Positions 42,854-51,421 of a DNA stretch of 64,000 bases are shown one piece after another. The notes under the pieces are model-generated. The model ran no database searches and was not told where the DNA came from. It was given only the letters and a program-made list of their open reading frames with translations. Origin of the DNA: Pseudomonas graminis (GTDB taxonomy: Bacteria > Pseudomonadota > Gammaproteobacteria > Pseudomonadales > Pseudomonadaceae). The stretch spans positions 62,001-126,000 of the forward strand of contig NZ_MDEN01000062.1 in assembly GCF_001705435.1 (NCBI RefSeq), written 5' to 3'. Position 1 is the stretch's first letter, and every line of letters begins with the position of its first letter. Position numbers and translations under genes: made by a program.

Positions 42854-43546
42854 TCAGGCGCCTGACTTCGCCAGAGCGGCGTGCAACTTGCGCTCGGAGG
42901 TGAAGGCGTACACGACCTTGGCCAGAACATCGAGGACCAGGAAGATCCAGATGGTTGCGGCATCGCTTACCATCCATATCCCCTCTGGCCCGATGGCGAA
43001 AACAACCGGGTAGATCAACCAGAGCACAGTGAGAAAACCGATATTTTTACGGTACGCCGCGCCAATGGCCGGATGCTGCCCGGCGATATTCGCCAGTGGC
43101 TTCCACAGCAGATAAAGCACACCGACAAAAGCCGCGCACGACCAGGCAAAAAATACCCATTTCAAAGTGCCGTAAGGCGCCAACGAGGCGATCAGACCGG
43201 CCACTATCATCATCACATCCAGGGTCACGATAGACGCCACGAAGCCGGCTTGGCCTTCCTGCTCACGGGCGCCCAGATACGCCGAACTAACGACCCCGGC
43301 CAGCAGCAGAGGCGTGGTTAAGGCCCAGTCGACGTAGCGAGCGAGATAGGTAACGCTGTCGTCCGGTTTGATCAGGTTGCCCACGCCCAGGTACATGCAG
43401 AGGTAGGCCGTTGCCGCAATGAAAGGGACGGCGGAGTGGACCAGTGTGTGGCCGCGCAATGGGCCGCTGTGAGCGCCTTTGGCGTAGATGGCCAACGAGG
43501 CAAGCGACATGATGACGAAGCCCAGGAGCAGAGGTATTGGGGTCAT
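42854..43546 (-). CDS. Microbial rhodopsin, DTG-motif light-driven proton pump
   Basis: A 230-residue seven-helix retinal protein. Helix C reads RYVDWALTTPLLL: Arg70, primary acceptor Asp73 and Thr77; the position of bacteriorhodopsin Asp96 is Gly84, giving the DTG motif. Helix B has His37 at the place of bacteriorhodopsin Thr46. Helix G has Asp206 and the retinal lysine Lys210 (LDVLAKVVY). Leu81 at the colour-tuning site suggests green absorption. A group of proteobacterial DTG pumps with this helix-B His, including one from Pseudomonas putida, is known to pump protons outward. ATG 43546 has only a weak ribosome site. Blh follows directly, making an operon. Confidence 0.95.
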   Translation of the reverse strand: MTPIPLLLGFVIMSLASLAIYAKGAHSGPLRGHTLVHSAVPFIAATAYLCMYLGVGNLIKPDDSVTYLARYVDWALTTPLLLAGVVSSAYLGAREQEGQAGFVASIVTLDVMMIVAGLIASLAPYGTLKWVFFAWSCAAFVGVLYLLWKPLANIAGQHPAIGAAYRKNIGFLTVLWLIYPVVFAIGPEGIWMVSDAATIWIFLVLDVLAKVVYAFTSERKLHAALAKSGA

Positions 43547-43903
43547 TGGGGTGTCCAGATAGTCTATGAGATCCGCTTGGCGACACCATCTTCCAATTAA
43601 GAGGGGCTTTGCCGAGCGCTGCAGTCAGATAGAGAAGTCACGGACTAAAATGGTTCAAGATGTTTCGCTGGTGCTGACAGACTCCGCTCCCTGGGCCTGC
43701 ATTCCCCACATTCACCACCAGGTTGCTCCGGGATCAACGTCGTCGATCCGAGCAGCCCGAAAAAGTGACGCTATGATGGCTACAGATAACTCGCCTGTCT
43801 GGCTTGAACGTGTCGGTCGGTGATCAGCTATCGGATTCTGCGTAGCGCATCCTCCAAGGCGTTGCGCAGGTGCTGCTTAAAGCCACTTTCCAAGGGGGCG
43901 CAT
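43547..43903. other. Divergent intergenic region, no gene recognised
   Basis: These 357 bases separate the rhodopsin start from the PliG-like start. Open frames here (for example 43566-43823) have no recognisable motif or good ribosome site. The promoters of both divergent genes must lie here; I see no clear -35/-10 pair or operator. Confidence 0.5.
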
Positions 43904-44308
43904 ATGAACAAAGCGATACTTTACGGTCTTGCACTCACGTTCAGTTCTTCACTGTGTTGGGCTGCCGATAAAGTGACGACTGTGCCGGTCAGCTTTGCCA
44001 AGGGGACAAACAGTACGAAGGTCAACGGATCATTCAACGGCTATGACAGCGTCCAGTACACGCTGTCTGCCAGGTCAGGTCAGCACATGACGGTACGGAT
44101 CACGGGCAGTCGCAATGCCAACTTCAACGTGTTTGCGCCTGGCGACAAGCCCGGTCAATCCGCAGCATTGGGCAGTGGTGGTGTTGATGCGGATTGGTCC
44201 GGGGCGTTACCGACGTCGGGCAAGTACACGGTGCAGGTGTTTCAGATGCGCGCATCAGCCAGGCGTAGTGAGGCGGTGCCCTATGCGATCACCTTCAGCA
44301 TCGACTGA
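43904..44308 (+). CDS. pliG: PliG-like inhibitor of g-type lysozyme
   Basis: A 134-residue periplasmic protein with signal peptide MNKAILYGLALTFSSSLCWA. The mature part follows the PliG pattern: VSFAKGTNSTKVNGSFNGYDSVQY, ARSGQHMTVRI, the late SGKYTVQVFQMRASARR and YAITFSI, a small beta-sandwich. PliG proteins block goose-type lysozymes of animals and protect the cell wall. AAGGGGG precedes ATG 43904. It diverges from the rhodopsin operon; a functional link is not evident. The residues that contact lysozyme were not checked. Confidence 0.75.
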   Translation: MNKAILYGLALTFSSSLCWAADKVTTVPVSFAKGTNSTKVNGSFNGYDSVQYTLSARSGQHMTVRITGSRNANFNVFAPGDKPGQSAALGSGGVDADWSGALPTSGKYTVQVFQMRASARRSEAVPYAITFSID

Positions 44309-44478
44309 TCTGCCGCAACTGGCCGCTGATATGGATTGAAAGTTGTCTTGGTGACGCCGGATTTCTGCGCACTGACAACGATGGATGGCCGAGGAGCGGG
44401 CCAGTAATGTTCGGCCGGGATAAGCTATCGTTGCGAAGTAAGCAGTCAGTCCTTTTCTCTATCACCAAGGCGGGGCCG

Positions 44479-46044
44479 ATGCGGTCGTCTGTAATCTGGC
44501 AGGGCGTAATTGCAAGTACTCTCGTCACGTGTCTGACAGTAGGCGTGATGGGCGGAGTGGGATGGCTGCTAACGCTGCACAGCACCGAGCGCCAGCTGGA
44601 AGAAATTGCGGTGTTATTGTCGCAGCGTGCCCAGTCGACGCTGTTACAGGCTTCCGATGCACTGAAGTCAGTTGCCGCCAGCGAGTTGCGCCCCTGTAGC
44701 CCGGAGAGCATCGATCAGATGCGTCTTGTTGCGGTAAACACGCTGTCAGTGAAATCGGTGGGTTATATCCACGAGGACATTTTCGTGTGTGGCTCGTGGG
44801 GAATGATCGGCAGGAAAATAGAGGCACGGCCCGCGGATTTTACGACTGACGATGGCGTAAAGATCTCGATCGGCGTGTCGCCCTTGTTTGAATCATCCAA
44901 GCCAATGATGGCTCTGGAATACACGGCGTTTAACGTTCTGGTGGATTCAGAGCAACTGTTGGATGTGCTGTTCGATCATCGTGTCAGGCTGGCGATAGCC
45001 ACCCGTAACGGCGATCTCGTACGTGCGAGCGATCACGGCACTCAAAGCATCGTCACCCTGGCGCATTCGGGCCCGACAAAAGGACTTAAGGACGGCTACT
45101 TGTATACGTCGGTCCGCCAGGGCTCCTGGATAGCAGTTGCGGCGATTCCCCGTGCCGAACTGATGCGCATGCTTGTCCGCCACGCGCTGTACATGATCCC
45201 ACTGGGTCTGTTACTGGCAGTTGTGCCGGTATTCGGTATTGTCCGCCTGTCTAAGCGCCGTCTTTCACCTCTGGCAGAACTTGAACGCGCAGTGAAGAAC
45301 CATGAGTTCGTGGTCCATTACCAGCCCATCATCGAGCTGGCACATGGACGCTGCGTGGGTGCCGAGGCGCTGGTACGGTGGATCAAGCCAGGTCATGGAT
45401 CCGTCCCTCCTGATGCGTTCATTCCGTTGGCAGAACAGAGCGGATTGATCCTGGCCATGACCGATCAGGTCATGAGTCAAGTGATATACGATCTCGGCAC
45501 TCTGCTGTTGAATGATCGTTCAATGCATGTGGCCATCAACTTGTCTGCAGCTGACGTAAGCAGTGGCCGGTTCATCACCGTGCTGGACGGGATAAGAGAG
45601 CGGGCAGGGATACTGCCATCACAGATCTGGCTGGAAGCAACCGAAACCGGGTTCATGGACTTGGAAGCGGCAAAAGACACCATCAGCAGAGCTCAGGCGT
45701 CGGGCTATGTGATGGCGCTGGATGATTTCGGGACCGGGTATTCAAGTCTGCAGTATTTGCAACAGCTACCGCTGGATATCCTGAAAATCGACAAGTCTTT
45801 CGTCGTTGGCATTGCCCACGCTGAAAAGGCAGCGGTCCTTTTGGACCAGTTGATCAACATCGCTGAATCGTTGGGACTGGCTGTTGTGGCGGAAGGGGTC
45901 GAGACAGCAGAACAGTTGGCCTATCTGCGTTCCCGCAACGTTCGCTATGCCCAGGGTTGGCTGTTCGCCAAAGCGATGAGCGCAGAAGGGTTCATCTCTT
46001 ATGTGGGCTCGGAAGAACGCACTGTCGCGAAAGCAGATGGATGA
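44479..46044 (+). CDS. CSS-motif EAL phosphodiesterase
   Basis: A 521-residue inner-membrane enzyme that hydrolyses c-di-GMP. TM1 is near 8-32, then a periplasmic CSS domain with Cys73-Ser-Pro and a second Cys104 (FVCGSWG), TM2 near 235-257, and the EAL domain with GAEALVRW (Glu296) and DFGTGYSSL. In characterised relatives the two periplasmic cysteines form a disulfide that holds the enzyme off; reduced thiols switch it on. ATG 44479 is chosen because AAGGCGGGG precedes it; an earlier in-frame start at 44407 is possible. It is transcribed alone, convergent with the channel gene. Confidence 0.92.
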   Translation: MRSSVIWQGVIASTLVTCLTVGVMGGVGWLLTLHSTERQLEEIAVLLSQRAQSTLLQASDALKSVAASELRPCSPESIDQMRLVAVNTLSVKSVGYIHEDIFVCGSWGMIGRKIEARPADFTTDDGVKISIGVSPLFESSKPMMALEYTAFNVLVDSEQLLDVLFDHRVRLAIATRNGDLVRASDHGTQSIVTLAHSGPTKGLKDGYLYTSVRQGSWIAVAAIPRAELMRMLVRHALYMIPLGLLLAVVPVFGIVRLSKRRLSPLAELERAVKNHEFVVHYQPIIELAHGRCVGAEALVRWIKPGHGSVPPDAFIPLAEQSGLILAMTDQVMSQVIYDLGTLLLNDRSMHVAINLSAADVSSGRFITVLDGIRERAGILPSQIWLEATETGFMDLEAAKDTISRAQASGYVMALDDFGTGYSSLQYLQQLPLDILKIDKSFVVGIAHAEKAAVLLDQLINIAESLGLAVVAEGVETAEQLAYLRSRNVRYAQGWLFAKAMSAEGFISYVGSEERTVAKADG

Positions 46045-46076
46045 GCCGCCGCTGCCAATCAGGTGTCGCAGACCTG

Positions 46077-48536
46077 TCAGGATAACGGGAAACGCGTTTG
46101 CTCATCCTGCACGGTGTGTAAATTCACCTCAACCTGCTTATGGGGAAGCGAAACCCCCGCCTGTTGGAGAGCGACCAATACCCGCGCAAGTACTTCACTG
46201 CGCAGCCTTACCCAGCTACCGATGTCGTGTGTCCAGGCACTTATCGTGAAATTAAGGGCGTTATCCCCATAGCCGGTCAACACGACGACCGGCGCAGGCT
46301 GTTCAGCCACGCCCGGTGTATCACGCAAGACTGCAGCCAACGCTGACAGTACTGTGGAAGGATCAGAGCCGTGTGCGACGGCTATGGGGATTTCGATACG
46401 CCGACTCTTGTCGAACAGGGTCCAGTTGGTAAGGTTGCCATTGAGCAGCAGGCCATTCGGCACAACCACGTCGGCGCCATCTGAGGTGCGGATGGTTGTC
46501 GCACGAAGGCCGATCTCGCGTACCGTGCCTGAGGTCCCCGTTGCATCGATCAGGTCGCCCGGCTGGATTGGCCGTTCAAACATAAGCACCAAGCCAGAGA
46601 CGAAGTTATTCACGACGTTCTGTAGCCCGAATCCGATACCCACACCCAGCGCACCGAAGATCAGCGTCAACTGACTGACCTTGAACCCTGCCGCAGACAG
46701 TGCCACTAACAGGCCAAGCATCAGAACGCCATAATAACTAAGTGATGCGATGCTATTTCCCACGCCTCGCGGCAAGCCTGCGTGATTGGGCAGCTCTGCA
46801 CGAAGCAATCGCCTTACGGTGCGAGCCGCCCAAAAAGCGAGCCAGGACGACAGCAGGAACACCAGCAGATGGCCAATGTTCAGGGAAAACTCACCGACAT
46901 CGATACCAAACTCCATGACCGTGCTGCCCACGCCGTAGAGCGGCCGCAGCACGCGAAATCGATCCATGCTGTAGAGAAGCCAGCCGATGGCAGCGCCAAG
47001 CATCAGCAGGCGAGTGAATCCAGATTGCAACGCCGTTTCCTGATGTCGAACGAAGTGGCGATTGGCGAGCTCCGGTTGCCCTAACAACGCCTGAAACAGC
47101 CCCACGCATGCGGCGATGCCTGCATAGAGCAGCAGGGCCATGTAACCGCTATCGATCACGCCACTGGTTAACGTTTCGGCCAACGAGGTATTGCCGACGA
47201 CGTTGGCGCCAAGCGCTACGGTCAGCAAGGCAGCTGCTATCCAGCCGATGGGACGCATGACTTGCTGTAAGCGACTGTCAGGACTCTGCATCGCCGGAAT
47301 TGCACGACAAAGCAGCCAGAGGGTCAGCACCAAGGCAAGGCCGTTGACCGCGAGGAGGTAGATCCGGTAAATCCCGCCGTTATCGGCAGCCAGAATGCCC
47401 AACCGATCCAGTCCATACATGGAAACAGCGATATAAGGCCATACCCCAAGCGCGCGCAGGGCACCACTGGGCAGCAATCGCAGCACAGGAATCAAGGCCA
47501 CCAGCAGCGCAATTTCCTGGGCCAATAGCGGAGCATCCGGCTCCAGTACAAGTACCGCAAGCATGCACAGCAGCAGCCACGTGGAAAAAGGACGACGTAA
47601 TGCGCGCGTCAGCTTGTCCGGATTCTCCTGGAGACGCCGCGTGCGCCGGCTGCGGACCACTAACCACAGAATCAGGGGCAGCAGCAGTATCTGCACCAGC
47701 GTAAGGGCCTGCTGATTGCGGGTCCCAGCCGAGTGGTAGTCGCGGGCGAATTGCACCTCGATCTCTAAACCTCGCCACATGGCGTCCCAGGTTGAGGCTT
47801 GATCCATGCTCGAACCAAGGCCCTGCCAGAGCGGCGCAACATCGATGCGTAGCAGCCGGCGGTCCAGAGTGTCGAGCGCCAGGGCCACTTCGTTGCCGCC
47901 AGCTTCGATCGTGGCTTTAAGCTCGCTTGCTTGCTGCATAAGTGCAAACTGCCGCGAAAGCTCCACACCCAGATTCGCCTCGGTAGAGTCAACTTGCGTG
48001 AGCATGTTGGTGATGCGAGCGGAGAGCACCGGCGGCAGCCCGTCCAGCAGGCCTGCGGTCTGGGTCGACGCCCAGACCGCCCGGCGTTGCGCCAGTTGCA
48101 AGGCAGCGTCGGAGTAAGGGCCAAAGGCTCGACGCGCTTGCATATCCCAACGCTCCAGGCGGCGAGCGTCAAACTCCCAATGCCGAGCCAGGCTTTCAAT
48201 TCGCATGACAGGCAACTCACCAAACACGACGCTGTGAGCCGTATTTTGTTTGGCGCGAGCAGGACGAGCGATATCGTCGAGTGAGCGGCTCAGGTGGATA
48301 ACCGGGTCCGGCGAGGCAAGCAGCCGCTTGGCCATATCCACGCGCTGTTGATCCTCGGCGGCGCGATCAAGAATATCCGTCAGGGCGATCGGTGATGCCT
48401 TCGCTGAGGGCAAGTCCGATGCCGCAGTGCTGCCAGGCAAGGCATCAGCATGGGCAATAGTCGCTAAGCACATCAATGCGCCCGTTAACCAGCGCCGAAC
48501 GACGGAAGACAAAGCAGAGTTTGGCAATACGCGCAT
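46077..48536 (-). CDS. Large MscS-type mechanosensitive channel (DUF3772)
   Basis: An 819-residue inner-membrane channel. A signal-like N terminus (LTGALMCLATIAHA) leads a long periplasmic helical domain (about 30-250, DUF3772-like), then some eight to ten membrane segments. The MscS core near 600-700 has the TM3 glycine/alanine pattern and LGVGIGFGLQNVVNNFVSGLVLMFERPIQPGD, then the beta domain and C terminus. It would open under membrane tension to release solutes in osmotic downshock, as MscK/YbiO-type channels do. It is alone and convergent with the EAL gene. Confidence 0.9.
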   Translation of the reverse strand: MRVLPNSALSSVVRRWLTGALMCLATIAHADALPGSTAASDLPSAKASPIALTDILDRAAEDQQRVDMAKRLLASPDPVIHLSRSLDDIARPARAKQNTAHSVVFGELPVMRIESLARHWEFDARRLERWDMQARRAFGPYSDAALQLAQRRAVWASTQTAGLLDGLPPVLSARITNMLTQVDSTEANLGVELSRQFALMQQASELKATIEAGGNEVALALDTLDRRLLRIDVAPLWQGLGSSMDQASTWDAMWRGLEIEVQFARDYHSAGTRNQQALTLVQILLLPLILWLVVRSRRTRRLQENPDKLTRALRRPFSTWLLLCMLAVLVLEPDAPLLAQEIALLVALIPVLRLLPSGALRALGVWPYIAVSMYGLDRLGILAADNGGIYRIYLLAVNGLALVLTLWLLCRAIPAMQSPDSRLQQVMRPIGWIAAALLTVALGANVVGNTSLAETLTSGVIDSGYMALLLYAGIAACVGLFQALLGQPELANRHFVRHQETALQSGFTRLLMLGAAIGWLLYSMDRFRVLRPLYGVGSTVMEFGIDVGEFSLNIGHLLVFLLSSWLAFWAARTVRRLLRAELPNHAGLPRGVGNSIASLSYYGVLMLGLLVALSAAGFKVSQLTLIFGALGVGIGFGLQNVVNNFVSGLVLMFERPIQPGDLIDATGTSGTVREIGLRATTIRTSDGADVVVPNGLLLNGNLTNWTLFDKSRRIEIPIAVAHGSDPSTVLSALAAVLRDTPGVAEQPAPVVVLTGYGDNALNFTISAWTHDIGSWVRLRSEVLARVLVALQQAGVSLPHKQVEVNLHTVQDEQTRFPLS

Positions 48537-48678
48537 TGAATGGGGTGTCCGTCCGTAGAAATGTCAACTGGCTGTATCGTTTTCGAGAGTACAGATATAC
48601 CGGTGACCAATACAAACCTGGCTTGGAACATCTGGCCTACCTACGGCGCCGCCTCATGGCGAACGACCCTCCACAGGC

Positions 48679-48849
48679 CTATTTCAGCGCCTTCAAACGC
48701 ATACTCGCCCTTTGCACCGCCGCCATTTTTTCAGGCCGCTTCATGCGTTTCCACTTTCTGATGTCGTCCTTCGTCCGGCCACAACTCACACACAGATCAT
48801 CCCTGAGCTGGCACACCGCGATGCATGGGTTTTCAATTTCTTTGGCCAT
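48679..48849 (-). CDS. DUF1289 short protein
   Basis: A 56-residue protein. It carries the DUF1289 pattern: PCIAVC (Cys9, Cys13), then CVSCGRTKDDIRKW (Cys20, Cys23) and MKRPEKMAAVQRA. Four cysteines suggest a zinc or iron-sulfur site; the role is not known, although it is very common in Proteobacteria. It starts seven bases after the conserved hypothetical gene upstream and is probably co-transcribed with it. Confidence 0.85.
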   Translation of the reverse strand: MAKEIENPCIAVCQLRDDLCVSCGRTKDDIRKWKRMKRPEKMAAVQRASMRLKALK

Positions 48850-48855
48850 CGTCAG

Positions 48856-49209
48856 TCACCCTTGACCAAGTCGCTTTTGCCAGTTGCCCTCATGAGCGCG
48901 CTGGCATTCCTCTTCGGAGTCAAGGCGAACATTGCGATCCGAGAGTTTCAGGTCGATGCAGGCTTCATTCAACGCAATGGCCGTCAGCTCAAAAATGCGC
49001 GCCTTCGCTTCAAGCTGAGCGCGCTGTTTGTCCGCCCGCGTTTCGAACACCCAGATCACCTTCAGGGTGTCAGCCAGCGCGTTCAGGTCAGCCGTGTGGG
49101 TCAGCCAGGTGAAGCCTTTGATTTCACTTTTTGCTGTTTCGCACGCTTCGGTCAGCGTGGCGATTAACCGGCGTTCGATTCGCGCCAGTTCACGTTTGCC
49201 GGGTGGCAT
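48856..49209 (-). CDS. Conserved hypothetical protein
   Basis: A 117-residue soluble, mostly helical protein without recognisable catalytic motif (PPGKRELARIERRLIATLTEACETAKSEI at the start). AGAGGAA lies six bases before ATG 49209, a strong ribosome site. It is followed directly by the DUF1289 gene. Related Pseudomonas proteins are sometimes labelled Fis-family regulator, but I see no Fis HTH here, so I leave the function open. Confidence 0.7.
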   Translation of the reverse strand: MPPGKRELARIERRLIATLTEACETAKSEIKGFTWLTHTADLNALADTLKVIWVFETRADKQRAQLEAKARIFELTAIALNEACIDLKLSDRNVRLDSEEECQRAHEGNWQKRLGQG

Positions 49210-49244
49210 GGCAATTTCCTCTGGGGCAGGGCAGAAGCGCTCAA

Positions 49245-50180
49245 TCAGGCCGGTCGAAATTCGACCGTCAGGTGCCTGATTTCATGGACCGGCTGGAGAC
49301 GTTCACGGATGGTGTCGGCGTCCGCAGTGGCGGCGCCAAGGACGCTGACGATGGCCGCATGGGCTTGGGGGCCGACCCGCCAGACGTGCAAGTCGGTGAT
49401 GGTGGCGTCTCCCGGTTCTTCAACCAACTGGCGGATCTCCTCGGCAACGTGTGCGTCAGTCTGATCGAGCAATACGCCTGCGGTGACGCCCATCAAAGTC
49501 CAGGCCCACCGCGCGATAACGAGGGCGCCAACGATGCCCATGGCCGGGTCCAGCCATACCCAGCCCAGATAACGACCGGCGAGCAATGCAGCGATGGCCA
49601 GCACCGAGGTCAGCGCGTCCGCGAGGACGTGGACATAGGCCGATTTCAAGTTGTTGTCGTTGCCATGAGGGGCATGGGGATGGCCGTGATCATCATGGTG
49701 ATGGTCATGATCGTGTCCATGGCTGTGCCCGTGGCCCAGCAACAGGGCGCTGACGATGTTGACGATCAACCCGGCAATCGCGATGAGGGTAGCGGTGCCA
49801 AACTGAACATCGGTGGGCTGCAAGAGGCGCATGACGGATTCAACGCCGATCCCCAGGGAAACCATGCCGAGAATAAGTGCCGACGCGAAGCCGCCCAGAT
49901 CCCCTACCTTTCCTGTGCCGAAACTGAAGCGCTGGCTGGAAGCGTTGCGTTTGGCGTAAGCATAGGCGGCCGCGGCGATGCCCAATGCACCGGCATGCGT
50001 CGCCATGTGAAAACCATCGGCCAGCAGCGCCATCGAGCCGGTGACATACCCGGCGGTGATTTCACCGACCATCATCACCACCGTCAGCGCGACCACCCAC
50101 AGCGTACGCCTGGCGTTCTCATCGTGCGCCGAGCCCAGGAAGACGTGGTCGTGCAGGTAATTGATGTTCGGACTTTGCAT
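49245..50180 (-). CDS. dmeF: CDF family Co/Ni efflux transporter DmeF
   Basis: A 311-residue cation diffusion facilitator that exports divalent metal in exchange for protons. It starts NINYLHDHVFLGSAHDENARRTLWVV, has the metal-site segments LLADGFHMATH and VHVLADALTSV, six membrane segments, and a very His-rich loop between TM4 and TM5 (HGHSHGHDHDHHHDDHGHPH). The C-terminal cytosolic domain ends VEFRPA. ATG 50180 is used; a GTG at 50204 overlapping the upstream stop is the alternative. The RcnR-like gene directly before it indicates cobalt/nickel control. Confidence 0.88.
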   Translation of the reverse strand: MQSPNINYLHDHVFLGSAHDENARRTLWVVALTVVMMVGEITAGYVTGSMALLADGFHMATHAGALGIAAAAYAYAKRNASSQRFSFGTGKVGDLGGFASALILGMVSLGIGVESVMRLLQPTDVQFGTATLIAIAGLIVNIVSALLLGHGHSHGHDHDHHHDDHGHPHAPHGNDNNLKSAYVHVLADALTSVLAIAALLAGRYLGWVWLDPAMGIVGALVIARWAWTLMGVTAGVLLDQTDAHVAEEIRQLVEEPGDATITDLHVWRVGPQAHAAIVSVLGAATADADTIRERLQPVHEIRHLTVEFRPA

Positions 50181-50200
50181 AAGCGGGCGCCTGGATGTGT

Positions 50201-50476
50201 TCACTTGGAATAACGACGAATGGCTTCAAGCAGCTCTTCGACACCTTTGCTGCGCTCGGCTTCGCTGAGACCAGGATCCGCCACGTGCGCGCGCGCGTGG
50301 TCTTCAATGATCTCCTCCATCAGGCCGTTGATGGCCCCGCGAGTGGCGGCGACAAGGTGCAGCGTCTTGGCGCAGTCGAGGTCCGACTCCAACGCCCGTT
50401 CGACGGCCTGGAGTTGTCCGGCGATGCGTTTGACACGCTTGAGAAGATCGTTTTTGTTGGCTGCGACATGACCCAT
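50201..50476 (-). CDS. RcnR/DmeR-type Ni/Co-sensing repressor
   Basis: A 91-residue all-helical CsoR/RcnR repressor. The metal ligands of RcnR are at exactly the same positions: His3, Cys35, His60 and His64. Binding of Ni or Co would release DNA. ATG 50476 (MGHVAANKND) is chosen because it puts His3 in register; the earlier in-frame start at 50485 does not. It is the first gene of the unit and dmeF follows 20 bases later. An operator with GC-rich inverted repeat lies in its promoter. Confidence 0.92.
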   Translation of the reverse strand: MGHVAANKNDLLKRVKRIAGQLQAVERALESDLDCAKTLHLVAATRGAINGLMEEIIEDHARAHVADPGLSEAERSKGVEELLEAIRRYSK

Positions 50477-50505
50477 CGGATACACCCCTGGCTAGACGGG
50501 ATGCA

Positions 50506-50532
50506 GCATAGGGGTACCCCCTATACCTATGC
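50506..50532 (-). promoter_or_regulatory. RcnR/DmeR operator and promoter
   Basis: ATAGGGG-TAC-CCCCTAT (50508-50524) is a perfect inverted repeat of the G-tract type bound by RcnR-like proteins, nested in the wider pair GCATAGG (50506-50512) and CCTATGC (50526-50532). On the minus strand TTGCAT and TATGCT, 18 bases apart, form a plausible promoter with the operator between them. Confidence 0.75.
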
Positions 50533-50564
50533 AAGGGTTGACTCGGGCACGGATCAACGATGGA

Positions 50565-51326
50565 TCACTCCCGGCATGCACGCCGGACATAGCGCCGCAC
50601 ATCGTCCAGGGCAGGCACGACCGCCAGCATGCCGAGGACCAGCGAAAGCGGTACGGTCGCGGTGTACCCCACGTGTTTGAACCCGTACGCACCCACCACA
50701 CCGCCGGTGAAGAAGCTCAATGCCAGAGCAGTCAACAGTTTCAGCCGTCCGCGGTTCGCGACCACTCGCGGTTGCCCGGGCGGTGTAGCGCCGTTCCAGT
50801 AGACGAGCTTGCCGAGTTCAATACCGATGTCGGTGACGATGCCGGTGATGTGCGTGGTTCTGATTTCAGCCTTGGAAACCTTGGTGATCAAGGCGTTTTG
50901 CAGGCCCATGATGAAACACAGCAGCATGACCGTGAGGGACACGACCAATCCGTCCACGGCCGCCAGCCTGGGGCCCAGAAAGCCGAAGCAGAGTAGTAAA
51001 AACGCCTCGAACAACAGGGGCAGGGCGAACGCGCTGTGCAGGCGTCTGCGGCGGGAATAATTGACCATGATGGCCGAACAGGCCGCGCCTGCCATGAAAG
51101 ACAAGAGGGCGCTGCCCCCGCGCAGCAGCAGGTCGTACGCACCCAGCACCGCGTTATCGGCCATGGACGAAACGATGCCGGTCATGTGCGAGGTGTACTG
51201 CTGAACCGCCAGAAAGCCCCCGGCGTTGATGGCGCCGGCCACAAAGGCCAGGACAAACCCGAGGTGGCGGTTAGCGTCCGGTGTGCGTCTTCGGCCGGTC
51301 AGGCTGCGGATGTATCTGATCGCCAT
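50565..51326 (-). CDS. DUF1275 (YoaK-like) membrane protein
   Basis: A 253-residue protein with about six hydrophobic segments of the DUF1275 family: LGFVLAFVAGAINAGGFLAVQQYTSHMTGIVSSMADN near the start, and QNALITKVSKAEIRTTHITGIVTDIGIELG in the middle. The family is widespread and its function unknown. ATG 51326 is used; a TTG one codon earlier is possible. It stands between the RcnR operator and the Crp/Fnr gene and appears monocistronic. Confidence 0.88.
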   Translation of the reverse strand: MAIRYIRSLTGRRRTPDANRHLGFVLAFVAGAINAGGFLAVQQYTSHMTGIVSSMADNAVLGAYDLLLRGGSALLSFMAGAACSAIMVNYSRRRRLHSAFALPLLFEAFLLLCFGFLGPRLAAVDGLVVSLTVMLLCFIMGLQNALITKVSKAEIRTTHITGIVTDIGIELGKLVYWNGATPPGQPRVVANRGRLKLLTALALSFFTGGVVGAYGFKHVGYTATVPLSLVLGMLAVVPALDDVRRYVRRACRE

Positions 51327-51421
51327 CAAAGGGTCCCGTGGCTGCTGAAGTTCCTGACGCCGTTTTCATCCGATCCGTGCAATCACCGCCTTGAGCCTTC
51401 AAGACCCTGATAATGACCTGA

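Noticed and set aside
43566..43823. 85-codon frame between rhodopsin and the PliG-like gene
   Set aside because: It has no ribosome site or motif and its sequence looks like intergenic DNA.
48476..48865. 129-codon plus-strand frame over the DUF1289 region
   Set aside because: The minus strand here encodes the DUF1289 protein with four conserved cysteines; the plus frame has no motif.
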